Of a stretch of 64,000 nucleotides of DNA, positions 35,802 through 45,373 are shown piece by piece (position 1 is the first letter of the stretch; every line of letters starts with the position of its first letter). The position numbers were made by a program, and so were the translations under genes. The stretch is from Olleya sp. YS. GTDB lineage: Bacteria; Bacteroidota; Bacteroidia; Flavobacteriales; Flavobacteriaceae. The notes under the pieces are model-generated. The model saw only the letters and a program-made list of their open reading frames with translations, was not told where the DNA came from and did no database searches. The stretch is taken from the NCBI RefSeq assembly GCF_029760915.1, contig NZ_CP121685.1, positions 186,001 to 250,000 on the forward strand, in the 5' to 3' direction.

Positions 35802-36443
35802 TTAAAGAGTTGCTTTTAACAAGTCTTTGACTTCATTAAGCATCATAGCAGTTGCTCCCCAAACCAAATGATTGTTTAATCGAAATGCTGGTACCTCAAC
35901 CTCAACATCATAACTAGTTTTAACTAGTTTGTTGGTTATATTATCTTCATTTAACAAATCGGATAAATACACTTCTAATAAATCTTCTACTTCCTCTTCT
36001 TGTTTAGTAAATATTGGTGTTTGATTAGTCACACCCATATATGGCTGTACATAAAAATTACTTGGCGGAATGTAGACTTGTGTCATTTCCTTATATACAG
36101 TAACTAACTCTGGATGCACACCAACCTCTTCATGTGTTTCGCGCAATGCAGTATGCATTAAGTTTTTATCTGCCTCTTCTACTTTACCGCCAGGAAAACC
36201 AACTTGCGCAGAATGGACACCTTTATAGGTTTTTCGTAAAATTAAAATCAGTTTAGTTTGTGCTTCTAAATCTGGATAAAATAAAGCTAACACAGCACTT
36301 TGCTTAGCGTTTTTTATTTTCTCTGCTTGCAGCTTAATTAGTTTTTCTCGGTATGGTGGTGACATTTTAAATTGAGAAGCTTCGGCTGGCAAAGGGATAT
36401 TTTTTATTTTTGGTAACGCTATGATAAATTCATCAAAATTCAT
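35802..36443 (-). CDS. NUDIX hydrolase, CoA-pyrophosphatase-like
   Basis: The Nudix box is complete: GGKVEEADKNLMHTALRET followed by HEEVG (pattern Gx5Ex7REUxEExGU). Upstream of it is LILRKTYKGVHSAQVGFPGG, typical of the CoA-diphosphatase branch. The 213-residue product from the ATG at 36443 (MNFDEFIIALPK) is of normal length; a longer frame into the opposite gene is rejected. Expected activity is hydrolysis of CoA or related nucleotide diphosphates. Its ATG lies 7 bases from the ATG of the divergent cyclophilin gene. Confidence 0.88.
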   Translation of the reverse strand: MNFDEFIIALPKIKNIPLPAEASQFKMSPPYREKLIKLQAEKIKNAKQSAVLALFYPDLEAQTKLILILRKTYKGVHSAQVGFPGGKVEEADKNLMHTALRETHEEVGVHPELVTVYKEMTQVYIPPSNFYVQPYMGVTNQTPIFTKQEEEVEDLLEVYLSDLLNEDNITNKLVKTSYDVEVEVPAFRLNNHLVWGATAMMLNEVKDLLKATL

Positions 36444-36450
36444 TTTAAAA

Positions 36451-37137
36451 ATGCGCTTATTATTATTGATTGTTTGTACGTTTTTACTTTTTAATTGTGA
36501 AGATAAACAATCCAAATCTAAAACACCATCAACCAAAACCAAAACAGAGGTCAAAACCATAGAAAAAGACACGACACCAAAACGCGAATTCCCTTATCTT
36601 ACAGAGGAAAATGCAATGGACTTTTTTTTAGAATACGAAAAAGATAATAAAGAAAACAAAGTCCGTATAACAACTACAAAAGGTGATATAGACCTATTAT
36701 TATATGATAAAACCAAGTTTCATCGTGCTAATTTTATTTTTTTAACCAAACAAGGTGCTTTTGATAATACACAGTTTCATCGTGTGGTTAAAAATTTTAT
36801 TATTCAAGGCGGAAATACAGACAACATAAAAGTAGCTGCAAAACGTGGACGCATTGGTAAATACTTGCTACCAACAGATACCAAACGTGGCTATACTCAT
36901 AAAAGAGGTGTAATCTCTATGCCTAGTGGCGAGATTGAGAATCCACACAAATTAGCGTCACCTTACGAGTTTTTTATCACTCAACAAAATGCGTTTCATT
37001 TAGATGGAGACTACACTATTTTTGGTGAAGTTATAAGAGGTATGGATGTGGTTGATAAAATAAATGCAGTAGATGTAGACGAAGCAGAATGGCCATTAAG
37101 AAATATCTATATTAAAAAAGTAGAAATCATAGAATAA
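36451..37137 (+). CDS. Cyclophilin-type peptidyl-prolyl isomerase lipoprotein
   Basis: A lipoprotein signal ends LLFNC (Cys after LFN) followed by Glu-Asp. A linker rich in Lys/Thr leads into the cyclophilin domain: RITTTKGDIDLLLY, NFIFLTKQGAFDNTQFHRVVKNFIIQGG, and YEFFITQQNAFHLDGDYTIFGEVIRGMDVVDKI. Catalytic-site residues of the FHRVxxxFxIQGG motif are kept. It should assist protein folding in the periplasm. It is divergent from the NUDIX gene with only 7 bases between starts, so promoters must lie within coding sequence. Confidence 0.93.
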   Translation: MRLLLLIVCTFLLFNCEDKQSKSKTPSTKTKTEVKTIEKDTTPKREFPYLTEENAMDFFLEYEKDNKENKVRITTTKGDIDLLLYDKTKFHRANFIFLTKQGAFDNTQFHRVVKNFIIQGGNTDNIKVAAKRGRIGKYLLPTDTKRGYTHKRGVISMPSGEIENPHKLASPYEFFITQQNAFHLDGDYTIFGEVIRGMDVVDKINAVDVDEAEWPLRNIYIKKVEIIE

Positions 37138-37182
37138 CTTAACCCTTTTCCTTATTTTTAAGCTGAAAAATTAGTCATAATC

Positions 37183-39327
37183 ATGAAAACAAACACAATT
37201 CTATCCACTGTTATTTGCACCATGCTATTAACAACAAGTTGTAAAAACGATACTGAAACCAACAAAACTATGAGCGACAACGTGCTACTTCAAGACTACA
37301 CAGGACCTTATGGTGGTGTACCTGCTTTTGATAAGATGTCTGTAGATTTAATAGAACCTGCTGTTTTAGAGGGTATGGAACAAGGGTTAAAAGATATTGA
37401 AGCAATTGCTAATAATACGGAAGTACCAACTTTTGAAAACACCATTGAAGCTATGGAACGTGCTGGAAAAGGCTTAGACAACGTCTTTACTTACTACGGA
37501 ATTTTTAGTAGTAACGTAAGTAGTCCAGAGTTTAGAGAAGTACAAGGTAAATTAGCACCAAAATTATCTGAATACTCCTCAAAAATTAATCAAAACGAAA
37601 AACTATTTAAACGTATTAAATCGGTTTACGATGCGTCTCAAAATAATCCACTTCCTGCTGACCAACAACGTGTAGTCGAGTTAATTTACAAGCGTTTTGA
37701 AATGAATGGAGCCGAATTGGATGAAGCTAAAAAGAAGCGCTATGCAGAAATTAACAAGGAGCTTTCTACATTGTACAACAAGTTTAGTGACAACGTCTTA
37801 CATGACGAAGAAAACTACATTACCTATTTAAGCAAAGACCAGTTGGACGGATTGAGTGAAGGGTTTATCAAATCGGCAGCTAAAATAGCAACCGACAATG
37901 GTAAAGAAGGTATGTATGCTATAACCAACACACGATCATCTATGGATCCGTTTTTAACGTATTCTACAGAGCGAGAATTACGTAAAAAAGTATGGACTAA
38001 TTACTATTCTAGAGGTGATAATGGTGACAAATATGACAATAACCAACTTATTGCCAATATCCTAAAACTAAGAAGAGAACGTGTCGAGCTATTAGGTTAT
38101 AAAAACTATGCAGAATGGCGTTTACAAGATCGTATGGCTAAAACTCCAGAAAATGCTATGGGTTTGATGGAAGCAGTTTGGCCAGCAGCAATTGCAAGAG
38201 TTAAGGAAGAGGTTGCAGATATGCAAGCAGTTGCAGAAGCAGCAGGAGACAATATAGAAATCGCACCTTGGGATTACCGTTTTTATGCCGAAAAAGTACG
38301 TCAGAAAAAATACGATTTAGATAGTGACGAAGTCAAGCAATACTTGCAATTAGACAAATTAACTCAAGCGTTGTTTTATACAGCAGGACGTTTATTTAAT
38401 TATAAATTTACTCCAGTTGAAGACGGTAAAGTACCAGTGTTCCATGAAGATGTAAAAGTTTGGGAAGTAACAGATAAAGATTCTGATAAATTTATTGGAT
38501 TATGGTATTTAGACCCATTTGCACGTAAAGGAAAACGTTCTGGTGCTTGGGCAACAACTTACAGAAGTCACACGACATTTGATGGACCAAAAACCGTTTT
38601 AGCATCCAATAATTCAAACTTTGTAAAAGCAGCTCCAGGAGAAGCAGTTTTAGTGTCTTGGGATGATGCCGAAACGTTTTTTCATGAATTTGGACATGCG
38701 TTACACTTCTTCTCTTCTAACGTTAAATACCCAACCCTAAATGGTGGTGTTAGAGATTATACCGAGTTCCAAAGTCAGTTACTGGAGCGCTGGTTATCTA
38801 CAGACGAGGTGATTAATCAGTTTTTAGTTCACTACAAAACAGGTGAGCCTATTCCAGCAAGTTTAGTAGCCAAAATCAAAAAAGCCTCAACCTTTAATCA
38901 AGGGTTTGGAACGACTGAGTATTTAGCATCTGCATTAATGGACATGAAACTACATTTAGTAGATCCAACTAATATTGATATTGACAAATTTGAACGTGAA
39001 ACATTAGCAGAATTAAATATGCCTAAAGAATTACCAATGCGTCACAGAACACCACATTTTGGACATGTCTTTTCTGGCGAAGGATACGCAACAGCATATT
39101 ATGGTTATATGTGGGCAGATGTTTTAACTAGTGATGCATCTGAAGCTTTTAAAGAAGCACCAGGTGGTTTTTACGACAAAAAAGTAGCAGATAGATTAGT
39201 ACAATATTTATTTGCACCACGTAATAGTATGGATCCAGCTGAAGCCTACAGAAAATTTAGAGGTCGTGATGCCAAAATTGAAGCGTTAATGCGTGATAGA
39301 GGGTTTCCGGTGACGACAGAAAACTAA
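37183..39327 (+). CDS. dcp: M3-family peptidyl-dipeptidase (Dcp-like) lipoprotein
   Basis: A lipoprotein signal ends LLTTSC (Cys at about 20). The large helical body carries the zinc motif HEFGH at residues 501-505 (FFHEFGHALHFF) and the later acidic ligand region. At 714 residues, length is typical for Dcp. It should cut dipeptides from the C-terminus of peptides in the periplasm. It stands as a single gene after the cyclophilin lipoprotein; the two may act together in periplasmic protein turnover. Confidence 0.93.
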   Translation: MKTNTILSTVICTMLLTTSCKNDTETNKTMSDNVLLQDYTGPYGGVPAFDKMSVDLIEPAVLEGMEQGLKDIEAIANNTEVPTFENTIEAMERAGKGLDNVFTYYGIFSSNVSSPEFREVQGKLAPKLSEYSSKINQNEKLFKRIKSVYDASQNNPLPADQQRVVELIYKRFEMNGAELDEAKKKRYAEINKELSTLYNKFSDNVLHDEENYITYLSKDQLDGLSEGFIKSAAKIATDNGKEGMYAITNTRSSMDPFLTYSTERELRKKVWTNYYSRGDNGDKYDNNQLIANILKLRRERVELLGYKNYAEWRLQDRMAKTPENAMGLMEAVWPAAIARVKEEVADMQAVAEAAGDNIEIAPWDYRFYAEKVRQKKYDLDSDEVKQYLQLDKLTQALFYTAGRLFNYKFTPVEDGKVPVFHEDVKVWEVTDKDSDKFIGLWYLDPFARKGKRSGAWATTYRSHTTFDGPKTVLASNNSNFVKAAPGEAVLVSWDDAETFFHEFGHALHFFSSNVKYPTLNGGVRDYTEFQSQLLERWLSTDEVINQFLVHYKTGEPIPASLVAKIKKASTFNQGFGTTEYLASALMDMKLHLVDPTNIDIDKFERETLAELNMPKELPMRHRTPHFGHVFSGEGYATAYYGYMWADVLTSDASEAFKEAPGGFYDKKVADRLVQYLFAPRNSMDPAEAYRKFRGRDAKIEALMRDRGFPVTTEN

Positions 39328-39416
39328 TATATTTTTTAAAGTTCCTTGTATCATTTTTTATAGGGATATAGAGAACTTTAGTAGTTTACGTTACAGTACA
39401 TTTAAAAAAAAACACT

Positions 39417-40361
39417 ATGCCTAAATTTAAACTTTTAGTAACTCTATTTTTAATTTTTGGAGTTCAAATTAATATAAAAGCGGAAACTTGGGACGAACCT
39501 TGGCAGAAAGAAATAATCCAAAAAGCTGAATATTTTGTACTCGCTAATGTTATTGAGTTAGATAGTCTTGGAGTTCAAATTGAAATTCTACAGAACTTTG
39601 GACAGAAGAAATTACCAAATAAAGTCCTAATTAATGGGTTTTCACTTTTAAATTTGGGAAGTTCATCAGGACATGGAGTGCATTATGATTTTGAAAAAGG
39701 ACAAAAATTATATTTTTTACTTACCCAAAAAAAAGATGGAAATTTTGCAATCCCAACACCTACTTCTGGTTTTGCAGTTTTGGATGAAGAAAATAATGTT
39801 TATGCTACATATAGACATAGTTATCATCAAGCATTAATTCCGAAAGATATTTACGAAATGACTTATCAATCAATTTGGAATTATTATCATAATATAGGTT
39901 ATGATAAAAAGTCAATTGTCAAATTTATTAAACAACAAATTGAAAAAGAACCAGCAGGATTTTCTGAAAATGAAATTTCGACTTTCTTTTTACAACACGC
40001 TGCTTTAGAAACTGCTTATTTGTTAGATTTTCCAATCGAATTGAATCAAATTAAAAAGTTTGCAAAATCTGATAATTTTCATTCAAAGGTTTCATCTGTT
40101 CAACTTATGTCTCTTCTTGATAATAAAAACACAAAAGAATTTCTATTTGAATTTATACAAAGTGAGGAAAATGGTAATTTTGAGAAAGTAATTGCAATTC
40201 GTTCTCTCAAAAAAATCGGAGGAAAGAAATACAGATTCAAACTATTGGAAATTGCAGAAAATTTATCAGATGAAGAAACTGGATTTGGTGGAAATCTAAT
40301 GGATCCAAGGATTGGAACAAGATTCCCTAGTCCAAGAGAAGCAGTAAAAGAAACCTATTAG
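39417..40361 (+). CDS. Exported hypothetical protein with HEAT-like C-terminus
   Basis: A signal peptide (about 1-22, ending NIKA) is followed by a beta-rich region (WDEPWQKEIIQKAEYFVLANV, GQKLYFLLTQKKDGNF) and a helical C-terminal part (about 150-314) with HEAT-like features (HSKVSSVQLMSLLDNKNTKEFLFEFI, KVIAIRSLKKIGGKKYRFKLLEIAENL). No family with known function is recognised. The gene lies alone between the M3 peptidase and PhzF genes. Confidence 0.75.
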   Translation: MPKFKLLVTLFLIFGVQINIKAETWDEPWQKEIIQKAEYFVLANVIELDSLGVQIEILQNFGQKKLPNKVLINGFSLLNLGSSSGHGVHYDFEKGQKLYFLLTQKKDGNFAIPTPTSGFAVLDEENNVYATYRHSYHQALIPKDIYEMTYQSIWNYYHNIGYDKKSIVKFIKQQIEKEPAGFSENEISTFFLQHAALETAYLLDFPIELNQIKKFAKSDNFHSKVSSVQLMSLLDNKNTKEFLFEFIQSEENGNFEKVIAIRSLKKIGGKKYRFKLLEIAENLSDEETGFGGNLMDPRIGTRFPSPREAVKETY

Positions 40362-40377
40362 AAATCAATAAGCATAA

Positions 40378-41166
40378 ATGAAACTTGAACTATATCAAAT
40401 AGACGCTTTTACAGATAAAATATTTGGTGGTAATCCTGCTTGTGTAGTTCCGTTAAAAGACTGGTTACCTGATGAGATATTATTGAAAATCGCAAAAGAA
40501 AATGCAGTTGCCGAAACTGCGTTTTTTGTAAACAAAGGTGACACAATACATTTACGTTGGTTTACGCCAGACATTGAAATGGACTTATGCGGTCACGCAA
40601 CCCTTGCAACTGCACATTGCCTAAAATCAATTTTAAACTATCCTAAAGACCAAATAATATTTGAAACATTAAGTGGCGATTTAACTGTTTTAGTAAAACA
40701 TGATGTCTACCATTTGGACTTTCCGTCACGAATGCCCACTGTTTCAGAACTACCAGAAGCGATTAAAAACTCCTTAAATATTCAACCCAAAGAAGTTTAT
40801 AAATCAAGAGATTATGTATTGGTATATGACACAGAACAAGACATCAAAAACATTAAAATAAATAGACAACTATTTGACACCATAAATCTTGATCCTGGAG
40901 GAGTAATTGTTACAGCTAAAGGTGAAAATTGTGATTTTGTGTCACGGTTTTTTACACCTCAAGCGTCTATTTTAGAAGATCCTGTTACAGGTTCAGCACA
41001 TTGTTCATTAATTCCGTTTTGGTCATCAAGGCTTAAAAAAAATGAACTACATGCCATACAAATGTCTGATAGAGTTGGAACATTACGTTGCCAAAACAAA
41101 AAAGATAGAGTCATTATAAGTGGACAAGCTAAAACATATTCAATTGGAAACTTATGGACAGAATAA
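40378..41166 (+). CDS. PhzF-family isomerase-like protein
   Basis: The family start YQIDAFTDKIFGGNPACV is present, with the catalytic Glu in NAVAETAFFV (about residue 45) and GHATLATAHCL. The second domain shows FFTPQASILEDPVTGSAHCSL. At 262 residues length is normal. PhzF itself isomerises DHHA in phenazine synthesis, but most homologues, including this one with no phz genes nearby, have unknown substrates. A small membrane protein gene follows after 22 bases. Confidence 0.9.
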   Translation: MKLELYQIDAFTDKIFGGNPACVVPLKDWLPDEILLKIAKENAVAETAFFVNKGDTIHLRWFTPDIEMDLCGHATLATAHCLKSILNYPKDQIIFETLSGDLTVLVKHDVYHLDFPSRMPTVSELPEAIKNSLNIQPKEVYKSRDYVLVYDTEQDIKNIKINRQLFDTINLDPGGVIVTAKGENCDFVSRFFTPQASILEDPVTGSAHCSLIPFWSSRLKKNELHAIQMSDRVGTLRCQNKKDRVIISGQAKTYSIGNLWTE

Positions 41167-41188
41167 AAAACTAATTAAAAAAACACCT

Positions 41189-41344
41189 ATGACAAACAAA
41201 AAAAGAGACGTTGCATTTATGATTATTTCTGGTGCCATTATAGTAGTTGGTATAATTGGACTTTTTGTATTTAGACCCTTTGGTTTAATCACTATAGTTG
41301 TAGGTGCAGGCATGTTATTAATGGCGTATTTATCTAAATTATAA
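41189..41344 (+). CDS. Small membrane protein of 51 residues
   Basis: The product begins MTNKKRDVAF, has two close hydrophobic spans (about 10-27 and 30-47, IISGAIIVVGIIGLFVF and LITIVVGAGMLLMAYL), and ends LSKL. The family is not recognised. A longer frame begins inside the PhzF gene and is rejected. Confidence 0.65.
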   Translation: MTNKKRDVAFMIISGAIIVVGIIGLFVFRPFGLITIVVGAGMLLMAYLSKL

Positions 41345-41356
41345 TAGTACTAAATC

Positions 41357-41370
41357 ACGTTAAATAACGT
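41357..41370. promoter_or_regulatory. 14-bp palindrome upstream of the PLP enzyme gene
   Basis: ACGTTAAATAACGT is a palindrome with a 2-base centre, 31 bases before the ATG of the PLP enzyme. An AAGGAG ribosome-binding site follows it. It could be an operator; nothing supports a specific regulator. Confidence 0.35.
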
Positions 41371-41401
41371 AAATTGCAAGCCCATTAAAAAGGAGTTAAA
41401 C

Positions 41402-43243
41402 ATGCAGAATCATTCCATGCTAGAGTACATAAAAGACGTATTACAAAACCTGCCAACTAATTGGTTAAATCTAACCACCCACAGACTAGACATTTACAAC
41501 GAAGATAAAGCAAAAACTGAGTTTTTAAACGCATTTGAAACTTTATATCAAACTAATAATTCTAATACTACTGCATTAGATAATTTACCTACAGCGTACG
41601 ACTACATTAGACTAGGCCATCCGTTATCTTGTATTTTAGAATGGGTTATTGCTAATTTAAACGGATTTCAAGCTGAGCATGTTATTAGCTTTTCATCGCA
41701 AGTCACTCCTATTTTAGCAATCCTTAGAAAAAATCTATTAGACAATAAAAACACGCAAATTTGCTACTCTGGGCAATTACCAAAATGCTTTGATGCAGAC
41801 ACCATACAACAGGTTTACGATTATCAATTCAACTTAAAACCAGTCGAAACTATTAACGATATTCCAGAATTTGATGGAAGTACTATTTTTATTGGTCAGC
41901 AAGAGGATATTACTCAGTTTCAAATCAACCAAACTATTGACTTTTACATCAATATTCATCCAGATTTTGGAAGTATCATTGTTGCTAACGGAAATGATGA
42001 CTATATATCAGAGATTCAACATGTAAGACGACGCGAAACTATTGCTATGACACCCATTAATTGTCATTTAGTTTTAAGTGCATTAGCAAACCATTCGTCT
42101 TTTAACTTTAAAAGTGATAATGTTAACGCCGATAAAACTTCAGTTCTACAATCCATTACAAGTATCACTGGTGCTGCTACAAAACCATTAGTGGGTTCTA
42201 GCGGATTATCTATCCAATATGCGATTATGATGGGTCTAATTCATGATGCGCAGGACCATCACAAAGGAAAAGCTATTAAATTTATTGTTCCACCAAATTG
42301 TTATGGTGGCACCAATGACCAAGCAAGACGTGTTGCAACTTGTTTAGACCACGTGGAAATTGTCGATTTACCTGTAGATGGTGAGAATGATATGGTACAA
42401 AGTATAGACCGTATTTTAACCACTATTGCTAGCCAAGATGCTATCCCATATATAATTGCAGAAATTCCAACAAATCCAAGAGTTGAAGTACCAAACCTCG
42501 AAGATTTAAAAGCGGTTTTAAGTAAAATACGTTATACGCCTAATGGCGAAACTGCTATAGATCCTGTATTTATTTTAGATCAAACGTTTTGTCCAAATGT
42601 GCTATTTTTAGGAGAAGGTAAAATACTGTCAACTGTTAAAACTATCTCTTATGCAAGTGGTTCAAAATTTCCGAGTGGTGGATTGTGTACAGCTGGTTAT
42701 TGTGTAGGAAATAGTAAAACAGAACGCTTAATGCAAAAGATAGAACAGCATCTATTATTATGTGATAATGAAGCAACAAATCTGCAATATCAGATTTTGG
42801 CAAAGCAGTTACCATCCATGAATCAGCGCATTGAAGATGCCTATCAAAACACTCGTGAGTTTGTAAACTTTATAAAAGAACATTTACCAGACGCAAAAAT
42901 TAATTTTGTATCAGAAGACTTAGCAGAACAAGGATTCACGCCTTCAGTATTCTCTTTAGATTTACCAACAAAAGGACATACTGCTGAAGAAAAAGAACGT
43001 TACAAACGTGCATTAAATCATAAACTGATTAATTTAATGATTACTAAAATCCCAGAGGAAAGTAAATACTGCGTAAGTTATGGGCAATTAAAAGGCTGTT
43101 ACTGGACTATTCCAGCAACGTCTACACAAGGTACTACCAAAGAAGGTGATAAAGATTATATTGCACGTGTTGCTTTGTCTGGAAATATGGATTTAGAAAA
43201 ACACAAAGAAGTGTTTTTAGAATTTGTTGATAGTATTAAATAA
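41402..43243 (+). CDS. PLP-dependent enzyme of the Cys/Met metabolism family
   Basis: The C-terminal two thirds match Cys/Met metabolism PLP enzymes: YGGTNDQARRVATCL, IAEIPTNPRVEVPNL, and a likely PLP Lys in SYASGSKFPSGG. An N-terminal extension of about 240 residues (to SLQSITSITGAATKP) is unusual for a ~400-residue family, and the total is 613. The reaction may be a beta- or gamma-elimination or replacement on cystathionine or related substrates. A strong AAAGGAG-type ribosome-binding site precedes the ATG. Confidence 0.85.
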   Translation: MQNHSMLEYIKDVLQNLPTNWLNLTTHRLDIYNEDKAKTEFLNAFETLYQTNNSNTTALDNLPTAYDYIRLGHPLSCILEWVIANLNGFQAEHVISFSSQVTPILAILRKNLLDNKNTQICYSGQLPKCFDADTIQQVYDYQFNLKPVETINDIPEFDGSTIFIGQQEDITQFQINQTIDFYINIHPDFGSIIVANGNDDYISEIQHVRRRETIAMTPINCHLVLSALANHSSFNFKSDNVNADKTSVLQSITSITGAATKPLVGSSGLSIQYAIMMGLIHDAQDHHKGKAIKFIVPPNCYGGTNDQARRVATCLDHVEIVDLPVDGENDMVQSIDRILTTIASQDAIPYIIAEIPTNPRVEVPNLEDLKAVLSKIRYTPNGETAIDPVFILDQTFCPNVLFLGEGKILSTVKTISYASGSKFPSGGLCTAGYCVGNSKTERLMQKIEQHLLLCDNEATNLQYQILAKQLPSMNQRIEDAYQNTREFVNFIKEHLPDAKINFVSEDLAEQGFTPSVFSLDLPTKGHTAEEKERYKRALNHKLINLMITKIPEESKYCVSYGQLKGCYWTIPATSTQGTTKEGDKDYIARVALSGNMDLEKHKEVFLEFVDSIK

Positions 43244-43245
43244 GT

Positions 43246-43848
43246 CTAATTCTTATACAAACTAGGTAAACTCACTTTAAACTTAACAGCAATCAATCTA
43301 ACGGTTATTACAACTGCTCCTGCGATAACAAACACAAAATCTGACGCAATAGGTAATTTGATTACTAAAAAATAAGTTGCACCTCCTAAGATACAAGCAG
43401 TAGCATAAACTTCTTTTCTAAAAATTACAGGTATTTCATTACATAAAATATCACGAATCACACCACCAAAACATGCAGACATCGTTCCTAAAAATATACA
43501 GATAATTGGGTGGAGTCCTGCATTTATTCCCTTTTCAACACCAACTACAGTATATAAACCAATACCAATGGTATCAAACAAAAACAAGGACTTACGCAAA
43601 TAATCAATCTTACTTCTAAACACAACTGCAAAGACCGTAGACAAAATAACAACGTAAATAAACGTCATATCTTTCATCCAACTTACAGGAGTTTCACCTA
43701 TTAAAATATCGCGTAAGGTTCCACCACCAACTGCAGTTACAAATGCAATAATTAGTATTCCAAATGCGTCCATTCGCTTATTAAGCGCAACCAAAACTCC
43801 TGATATTGCAAATGCAATAGTTCCTAAAATATCTATGATGTAAAACAT
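43246..43848 (-). CDS. TRIC-type (YadS/UPF0126) membrane channel
   Basis: Two repeats of the glycine-rich TRIC unit are visible, GTIAFAISGVLVALNKRMDAFG with VGGGTLRDILIGE, and FDTIGIGLYTVVG with ACFGGVIRDILCNEIP, across six to seven spans. At 200 residues it is of normal length. Bacterial members are K+ or glycine-related channels of the inner membrane. It is convergent with the PLP gene by a 2-base gap. Confidence 0.92.
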   Translation of the reverse strand: MFYIIDILGTIAFAISGVLVALNKRMDAFGILIIAFVTAVGGGTLRDILIGETPVSWMKDMTFIYVVILSTVFAVVFRSKIDYLRKSLFLFDTIGIGLYTVVGVEKGINAGLHPIICIFLGTMSACFGGVIRDILCNEIPVIFRKEVYATACILGGATYFLVIKLPIASDFVFVIAGAVVITVRLIAVKFKVSLPSLYKN

Positions 43849-43911
43849 ACGCTATAAAAAAGCAAAACTAACACTTTATTATTCGTTTTAATAATAAAAA
43901 TATTAGTGTAT

Positions 43912-43944
43912 ATAGTTTAAAAAACCCTAGTATACTTAAACTAT
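43912..43944. promoter_or_regulatory. Inverted repeat in the region before the OmpA gene
   Basis: ATAGTTTAA (43912-43920) and TTAAACTAT (43936-43944) are perfect inverted 9-mers. The right arm recurs in the palindrome before oxyR (CTTAAACTATTA in both places). It could be an operator, shared or by chance. Confidence 0.35.
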
Positions 43945-44029
43945 TAGAGGCAACAGATTAGTAATTTATTTTTAATATTATCTTTTTTAGCCTATATTGT
44001 CACTGCTATTAATCAATATTCTATAAACC

Positions 44030-45271
44030 ATGAAACGATTAGTTTTATTACTAACTGTTATTCTCCCGTTATGCTTTTCTCATAATTTACAAGCTCAAGA
44101 CGATTATTCTCCTTGGACTGCAAGCTTAAGTACCAATGCTATAAACAATCCTGTAAGATCGTTACCTGGTGACGAGGGTCGTTTTAAAACGTGGAATTGG
44201 GATCCAGCAGGATTTAAAATTGGTTTAGCAAGACATATAAAAGGTAATTTATCTTTTGAAACCACTATTTCGCTTAGCGGAATTAAACAAAACTATGTTA
44301 ATCTTGACGAGAAGTTTCCGTTAATTTCTTTAGACGGACTATTTAAATTAAACTTATCTAACAGTTTTGTGGTTAACCCTTACCTTGCTTTAGGTGGTGG
44401 TTACACTTGGCTGGATAATGTTGGTGCAGGAACCCTAAATGCAGGTGTTGGTATCAACGTGTGGTTAACGTATAATTTTGGATTGACTGCACAATCTGTT
44501 TACAAACATACGTTTAAAGATTATGGATTAAAACATTACCAACACTCGGTTGGAATAATTTTCAAATTTGGAGGCACAGATAGTGATAACGATGGTATTA
44601 TTAATGAAGAAGACCAATGCCCAAACGTGTTTGGCTTAGCAACTTTAAATGGTTGTCCTGACAAGGATAAAGATGGTATTGCAGATAAAGACGATAACTG
44701 TCCTGATATGCCAGGAACTTTAGAGGGTTGTCCAGATACAGATAACGATGGTGTACCAGATCCTTATGACAGATGTCCAAATGTAGCTGGAGAACAATCT
44801 AACAGAGGTTGTCCATTACCAGATACAGATGGAGATGGTGTACTAGACAAGATGGATAAGTGCCCACAAAACAAAGGATTAAGTAGTAACAATGGTTGTC
44901 CAGAAGCTAAAAAAGAGCCAACAAAAATGACAGTATCTAATAAACCTGTTTTAATATATTTTGAATTAAGTAAAGCTGAAATCACAGAAGACAGTCAAAC
45001 CATATTGGATAACGTTGCACAGTTTATGAAAAAATCTAAGTTCAAATCTTATGAGATTTCAGGACATACAGACAATACCTCGTCTAACGAGACCAATTTG
45101 AAACTGTCTTTAGAACGCGCTAATGCAGTAAGAGCTTATCTTGTGGATAAAGGTGTTGATGTAACCATGTTAATAACCAAAGGGTTTGGAGAAGAATTCC
45201 CGATTGACAAAACCAATACAGAGGAAGGTAGACAGAAAAATAGACGTGTAGAAATTATTCCATTGCAATAA
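44030..45271 (+). CDS. OmpA-family protein with thrombospondin type 3 repeats
   Basis: A signal peptide (about 1-23, ending NLQAQ) is followed by a beta-barrel-like domain (about 30-180, with YLALGGGYTWLDNVG), four Ca-binding type 3 repeats of the form DxDxDGxxDxxDxCP (for example DTDGDGVLDKMDKCPQ), and an OmpA C-domain (about 300-413) with ISGHTDNTSSN and RRVEI, which binds peptidoglycan. It tethers the outer membrane to the wall. An inverted repeat lies in the upstream region. The 413-residue length is normal. Confidence 0.95.
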   Translation: MKRLVLLLTVILPLCFSHNLQAQDDYSPWTASLSTNAINNPVRSLPGDEGRFKTWNWDPAGFKIGLARHIKGNLSFETTISLSGIKQNYVNLDEKFPLISLDGLFKLNLSNSFVVNPYLALGGGYTWLDNVGAGTLNAGVGINVWLTYNFGLTAQSVYKHTFKDYGLKHYQHSVGIIFKFGGTDSDNDGIINEEDQCPNVFGLATLNGCPDKDKDGIADKDDNCPDMPGTLEGCPDTDNDGVPDPYDRCPNVAGEQSNRGCPLPDTDGDGVLDKMDKCPQNKGLSSNNGCPEAKKEPTKMTVSNKPVLIYFELSKAEITEDSQTILDNVAQFMKKSKFKSYEISGHTDNTSSNETNLKLSLERANAVRAYLVDKGVDVTMLITKGFGEEFPIDKTNTEEGRQKNRRVEIIPLQ

Positions 45272-45373
45272 TGTGACAACTCATCTATAAAAAATAACAA
45301 CTGGGTTACTTGTTTTAGTGAAACACAACGGTTTATTGCACCTTTGAAGTGTTAAACAATAAAACCACACATC

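Noticed and set aside
41120-41188. Longer start for the 51-residue membrane protein at 41120
   Set aside because: It overlaps the end of PhzF in another frame and adds an unrelated hydrophilic tail.
41345-41401. SAM or cobalamin riboswitch before the PLP enzyme
   Set aside because: The leader is only 57 bases and holds just a small palindrome; no conserved riboswitch core is visible.
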